Assembly: GCA_031286555.1 (NCBI GenBank)
Contig: JAITUD010000320.1
Coordinates: 1 to 8,721, forward strand
From: Microbacterium sp.
GTDB lineage: Bacteria; Actinomycetota; Actinomycetes; Actinomycetales; Microbacteriaceae
DNA: 8,721 nucleotides
Reading direction: 5' to 3'
Each line of letters starts with the position of its first letter. The stretch's first letter is position 1. The position numbers were made by a program, and so were the translations under genes. The notes under the pieces are model-generated. The model was not told the DNA's origin. It saw only the letters and a list, made by a program, of their open reading frames with translations, and searched no databases. Positions 7,044-8,721 of the stretch are shown here, one piece after another.

Positions 7044-7625
7044 TCAGCGCGCGGTGTAGGCCCCGAGAACCGTCGCGGTGATCGTGTCGGCCGCATCCTC
7101 CGCACGGAGCCGGCCTGCCCCGACTTCGACCGAGGCGCCCTGCATGATCATGCGGAGCACGCCGACCAGCCAGTCCTCGGGCAGGTCGGTGCGGAACACG
7201 CCCTCGCTGCGACCTCGCCGCACCAGCGCCAGCACCCGCGCCGCCGGGGCCTCGTGCAGCCGGCGCAGCTCGTCGTCGTCGAGCACGTCGAGGGCGGCGG
7301 TGGCGACGGCCCCGATGCGGCCGATCTGCTGCCAGCTGGCAGCGATCAGCCGGCCGAGCGCACCGCGGGGATCACCGGACGTGTCGACCCCCGAGAGCAC
7401 CTCGTCCCCCTCCGCCATCGCCCGCTCCACCACCGCGCGCAGCAGCTCCGGTCGTGACGAGAAGTGCGCATAGACGGTGACACGGCCGACACCGGCCGCC
7501 TCGGCGACATCCGCCATCCGGGCATCCGGAGCAGCGGAGAAAACCTGGATCGCCGCATCGACGATCGCGGTGATGTTGCGCTGCGCGTCCGCGCGGCGGG
7601 CGCGCGGCGGGTTCTCGACCGTCAT
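7044..7625 (-). CDS. TetR/AcrR-family transcriptional repressor
   Basis: A 193-residue protein of normal TetR length. The N-terminal DNA-binding domain shows the helix-turn-helix at about 37-56 (MADVAEAAGVGRVTVYAHF), followed by SSRPELLRAV as in most TetR proteins. The C-terminal ligand and dimer domain is variable, and the ligand cannot be read from sequence. The ATG at 7625 has a strong ribosome site, AAGAGGAG (7638-7631 on the minus strand), 5 nt away. The gene is divergent from the small membrane protein gene. The inverted repeat between them overlaps both candidate promoters, so it probably represses itself and the neighbour, and may also affect the downstream dehydrogenase. The basic N-terminal stretch RARRADAQR is typical for DNA-contacting arms. 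Confidence 0.93.
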   Translation of the reverse strand: MTVENPPRARRADAQRNITAIVDAAIQVFSAAPDARMADVAEAAGVGRVTVYAHFSSRPELLRAVVERAMAEGDEVLSGVDTSGDPRGALGRLIAASWQQIGRIGAVATAALDVLDDDELRRLHEAPAARVLALVRRGRSEGVFRTDLPEDWLVGVLRMIMQGASVEVGAGRLRAEDAADTITATVLGAYTAR

Positions 7626-7639
7626 CCCATCTCCTCTTG

Positions 7640-7657
7640 TCGTACATCAGTGTACGA
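7640..7657. promoter_or_regulatory. Candidate TetR operator (7+7 bp inverted repeat)
   Basis: TCGTACA (7640-7646) and TGTACGA (7651-7657) are perfect inverted arms around a 4-bp centre (TCAG). Size and position suit a TetR-family dimer site. It lies between the -35 and -10 boxes of the plus-strand promoter and covers the TetR gene's own -10 candidate. A partial copy, GTGTACA (7687-7693), lies in the plus-strand leader and may be a secondary contact. Confidence 0.7.
7649..7654 (-). promoter_or_regulatory. Candidate -10 box of the TetR gene
   Basis: TACACT on the minus strand lies inside the operator repeat, 23 nt before the ATG at 7625. GTTACA lies 16 nt upstream as a possible -35. The transcript would have a short leader containing the AAGAGGAG ribosome site. 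Overlap with the operator predicts autorepression. Confidence 0.45.
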
Positions 7658-7708
7658 GTTATCCTCCCCTTGTAACCCGAACACCCGTGTACAGGAAAGG
7701 AGGCGGCC

Positions 7709-8269
7709 ATGAGCACCACGGTGCTGGAACCCCGCCGCTCCCGCATCTTCCTCGGCATCGCCCTCCCCCTCGCCGCCGGCGTACTCGCGGCCTTCGCCAT
7801 CGGATCGCAGACCGGCGTCGCCCCGGTGATCATGGTGTGCGCGGCGATCTACCTGTTCGCCGCCGCTATCGGACGCCGATGGGCGTCCTGGGCGGGCTTC
7901 GGCATCTCCTTCCTCGTGCTCGCACCGGGGTTCGTCCTCGACGACCCGTGGATCCCGATCATCACTCTCGGCGCGATCCAGATCGTGCTCGTGATCGTCG
8001 GCCTGGTGCGCGGTGCCTGGCGGACCAGGGTCAACCTCCTGCAGCTGGCGGGAGCCGTGCTGTTCAGTGCGCTCGCCGTCGCCGCGGCGGCCGGGGCCGC
8101 GCCGTGGGCCGGCATCGTCACGGTCTTCGCCCTGCTCGCGCACGGTGCATGGGACCTCTGGCATCATCACCTCGATGCCGTCGTGATGCGCTCCTACGCA
8201 CTGTTCTGCGCTTCTCTCGACATCGTGCTGGCCGTGATCGTCGCCGTCGCGATGATCGCCGGCGTCTGA
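7709..8269 (+). CDS. Small polytopic membrane protein of unknown function, TetR-adjacent
   Basis: A 186-residue very hydrophobic protein with about seven predicted helices (near 13-31, 37-53, 59-77, 81-100, 109-129, 132-149, 164-184). The N-terminus SRRPE-type basic segment (residues 9-12, RRSR) suggests a cytoplasmic N-end. Between the last two helices is a striking aromatic/His segment, HGAWDLWHHHLDAVV (145-159), followed by SYALFC and LDIVL. These polar residues at a membrane edge could bind metal, heme or a substrate, but this is speculation. I do not recognise a named family. The start is certain: AAAGGAGG (7696-7703) precedes the ATG by 5 nt. The divergent TetR gene and shared operator suggest the protein is made only when an inducer is present, perhaps as an exporter component or stress protein. 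Confidence 0.85.
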   Translation: MSTTVLEPRRSRIFLGIALPLAAGVLAAFAIGSQTGVAPVIMVCAAIYLFAAAIGRRWASWAGFGISFLVLAPGFVLDDPWIPIITLGAIQIVLVIVGLVRGAWRTRVNLLQLAGAVLFSALAVAAAAGAAPWAGIVTVFALLAHGAWDLWHHHLDAVVMRSYALFCASLDIVLAVIVAVAMIAGV

Positions 8270-8275
8270 CGCAGA

Positions 8276-8293
8276 GGCCCTACCGTACGGGCC
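8276..8293. repeat. Inverted repeat GGCCC/GGGCC between the membrane protein gene and the short ORF
   Basis: GGCCC (8276-8280) and GGGCC (8289-8293) flank an 8-nt centre. The overlapping octamer CCGTACGG (8283-8290) is itself a perfect palindrome sharing the CGTAC core of the TetR operator arms. It could be a weak hairpin after the membrane protein gene or a regulator site. TACCGT (8281-8286) inside it also fits a -10 box. None of these roles is certain. Confidence 0.35.
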
Positions 8294-8304
8294 GCGGAGG
8301 ACGG

Positions 8305-8403
8305 ATGCTGGAACAGCACGCCACGAGCACGAGAGAGGTCACGATGATTCACGACGTGATCGCCGCCCAGAGCGGCTTCGAAGAGGCGGAGGTGCGTTCA
8401 TGA
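8305..8403 (+). CDS. Short candidate ORF (32 aa, or 19 aa from an inner ATG) coupled to the dehydrogenase gene
   Basis: From the ATG at 8305 (ribosome site GGAGG 4 nt upstream) a 32-residue frame runs to the TGA at 8401-8403. An inner ATG at 8344 has an equally good ribosome site (GAGAGG, 5 nt) and gives 19 residues, MIHDVIAAQSGFEEAEVRS. The stop overlaps the start of the dehydrogenase gene as ATGA, the usual arrangement for translational coupling. Codons after 8344 are mostly GC-ending, as in the neighbouring genes. The peptide is soluble and acidic, with no recognised family. It may be a leader peptide that loads ribosomes for the next gene, a true microprotein, or chance. Confidence 0.4.
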   Translation: MLEQHATSTREVTMIHDVIAAQSGFEEAEVRS

Positions 8404-8721
8404 ACGCGCCGGCCATGTACCCGGACCTCGACGGAAAGGTCGCCGTGGTCACCGGCGGGTCCCGCGGCATCGGCGCGGCGACCGCGCTGGCCCTCGGGGC
8501 GAACGGCGCTCGGGTCGCCGTCGTGGGTCGCGATCAGGAGGCGCTCGACCGCACGGTCGCGGCGCTCGCCGAGCAGGGAACCACTGCCCTCGGCGTGCCC
8601 GCCGACTGCACCGTCGAGGCCGACCTCGCCCGGCTCGCCACCACGGTGGCAGAGCGCCTCGGTCCGCCCGACATCCTCGCCGCCTTCGCCGGAGGCAACG
8701 GCATGCCCGTGCCCACGGCGC
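8400..8721 (+). CDS. Short-chain dehydrogenase/reductase (SDR), 5' part only
   Basis: The first 107 residues of a classical SDR are present before the right edge. The Rossmann start GKVAVVTGGSRGIG (12-25) contains the cofactor motif TGxxxGxG (T18, G19, G23, G25). VVGRD (41-45) ends the second strand, and its Arg is compatible with NADP(H). AD (68-69) before C-T is the usual adenine-contacting Asp. The structural NNAG motif is replaced by AFAG (95-98) in ILAAFAGGNG, so the canonical Asn residues are missing. The catalytic Ser-Tyr-Lys lie beyond the window. The ATG at 8400 has the ribosome site GGAGG (8388-8392) 7 nt upstream and overlaps the stop of the short ORF. The substrate is unknown. It may be co-transcribed with the TetR-controlled membrane protein gene. 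Confidence 0.9.
   Translation, partial: MNAPAMYPDLDGKVAVVTGGSRGIGAATALALGANGARVAVVGRDQEALDRTVAALAEQGTTALGVPADCTVEADLARLATTVAERLGPPDILAAFAGGNGMPVPTA

Larger units (their letters stand above)
7637..7665 (+). promoter_or_regulatory. Candidate promoter of the small membrane protein gene
   Basis: TTGTCG (7637-7642) and TATCCT (7660-7665) are separated by exactly 17 nt. This is the best sigma-70-type promoter match in the window. The expected start is near 7672, giving a leader of about 37 nt that ends in a strong ribosome site. The TetR operator candidate occupies most of the spacer and part of the -35 box, so a bound repressor would block polymerase. Confidence 0.6.

Noticed and set aside
7477..8304. 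Plus-strand frame running into the short ORF upstream of the SDR gene
   Set aside because: It overlaps the membrane protein gene in another frame and the TetR gene in antisense, with Arg-rich shadow composition. Only its last 32 codons lie largely outside other genes and are reported.
1..8721. CRISPR arrays, tRNA or rRNA genes, insertion sequences, attachment sites
   Set aside because: No regularly spaced direct repeats, cloverleaf-type sequence, transposase or integrase motifs were seen on either strand.

Overview
This is a high-GC window with tightly packed genes, GTG as well as ATG starts, sparse TANNNT-type -10 elements, and apparent leaderless starts. All of this fits an actinobacterium. 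The protein style and a strong enrichment of GGATGC/GCATCC suggest Microbacteriaceae, possibly Microbacterium. That placement is inference, because no rRNA or other marker gene is present.

Left part (1-3309, all minus strand). Reading in the direction of transcription there are three genes. The first encodes an exported, membrane-anchored metzincin-type zinc metalloprotease with a pre-peptidase C-terminal (PPC-like) domain. The second encodes a DHA3-type major facilitator transporter. The third is the 5' end of a TMEM175-type (DUF1211) ion-channel gene that runs off the left edge. The transporter and channel genes both seem to have their own promoters exactly 6 nt from the start codon, so they may be transcribed separately and without leaders.

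Centre (3310-6977). A 154-bp divergent intergenic region separates the protease from a plus-strand gene for an 809-residue protein. That protein joins about nine transmembrane helices to an extracytoplasmic glycoside hydrolase family 5 domain resembling endoglycoceramidases. It is the most unusual gene here. A threonine aldolase-type PLP enzyme follows 16 bp later, with its own candidate leaderless promoter. A strong hairpin then separates it from the convergent gene.

Right part (7044-8721). A TetR-family repressor gene (minus) is divergent from a gene for a small polytopic membrane protein (plus). The 83-bp space between them holds a 7+7 bp inverted repeat that overlaps the promoter candidates of both genes, a textbook arrangement for autoregulation and repression of the neighbour. 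Downstream lie a short candidate peptide ORF (32 or 19 residues) and a short-chain dehydrogenase/reductase gene that overlaps it by ATGA and is cut by the right edge.

I see no tRNA, rRNA, CRISPR array, transposase or phage gene. The best candidates for new biology are the membrane-GH5 fusion with its divergent surface protease, the TetR/membrane-protein pair, and the coupled short ORF.
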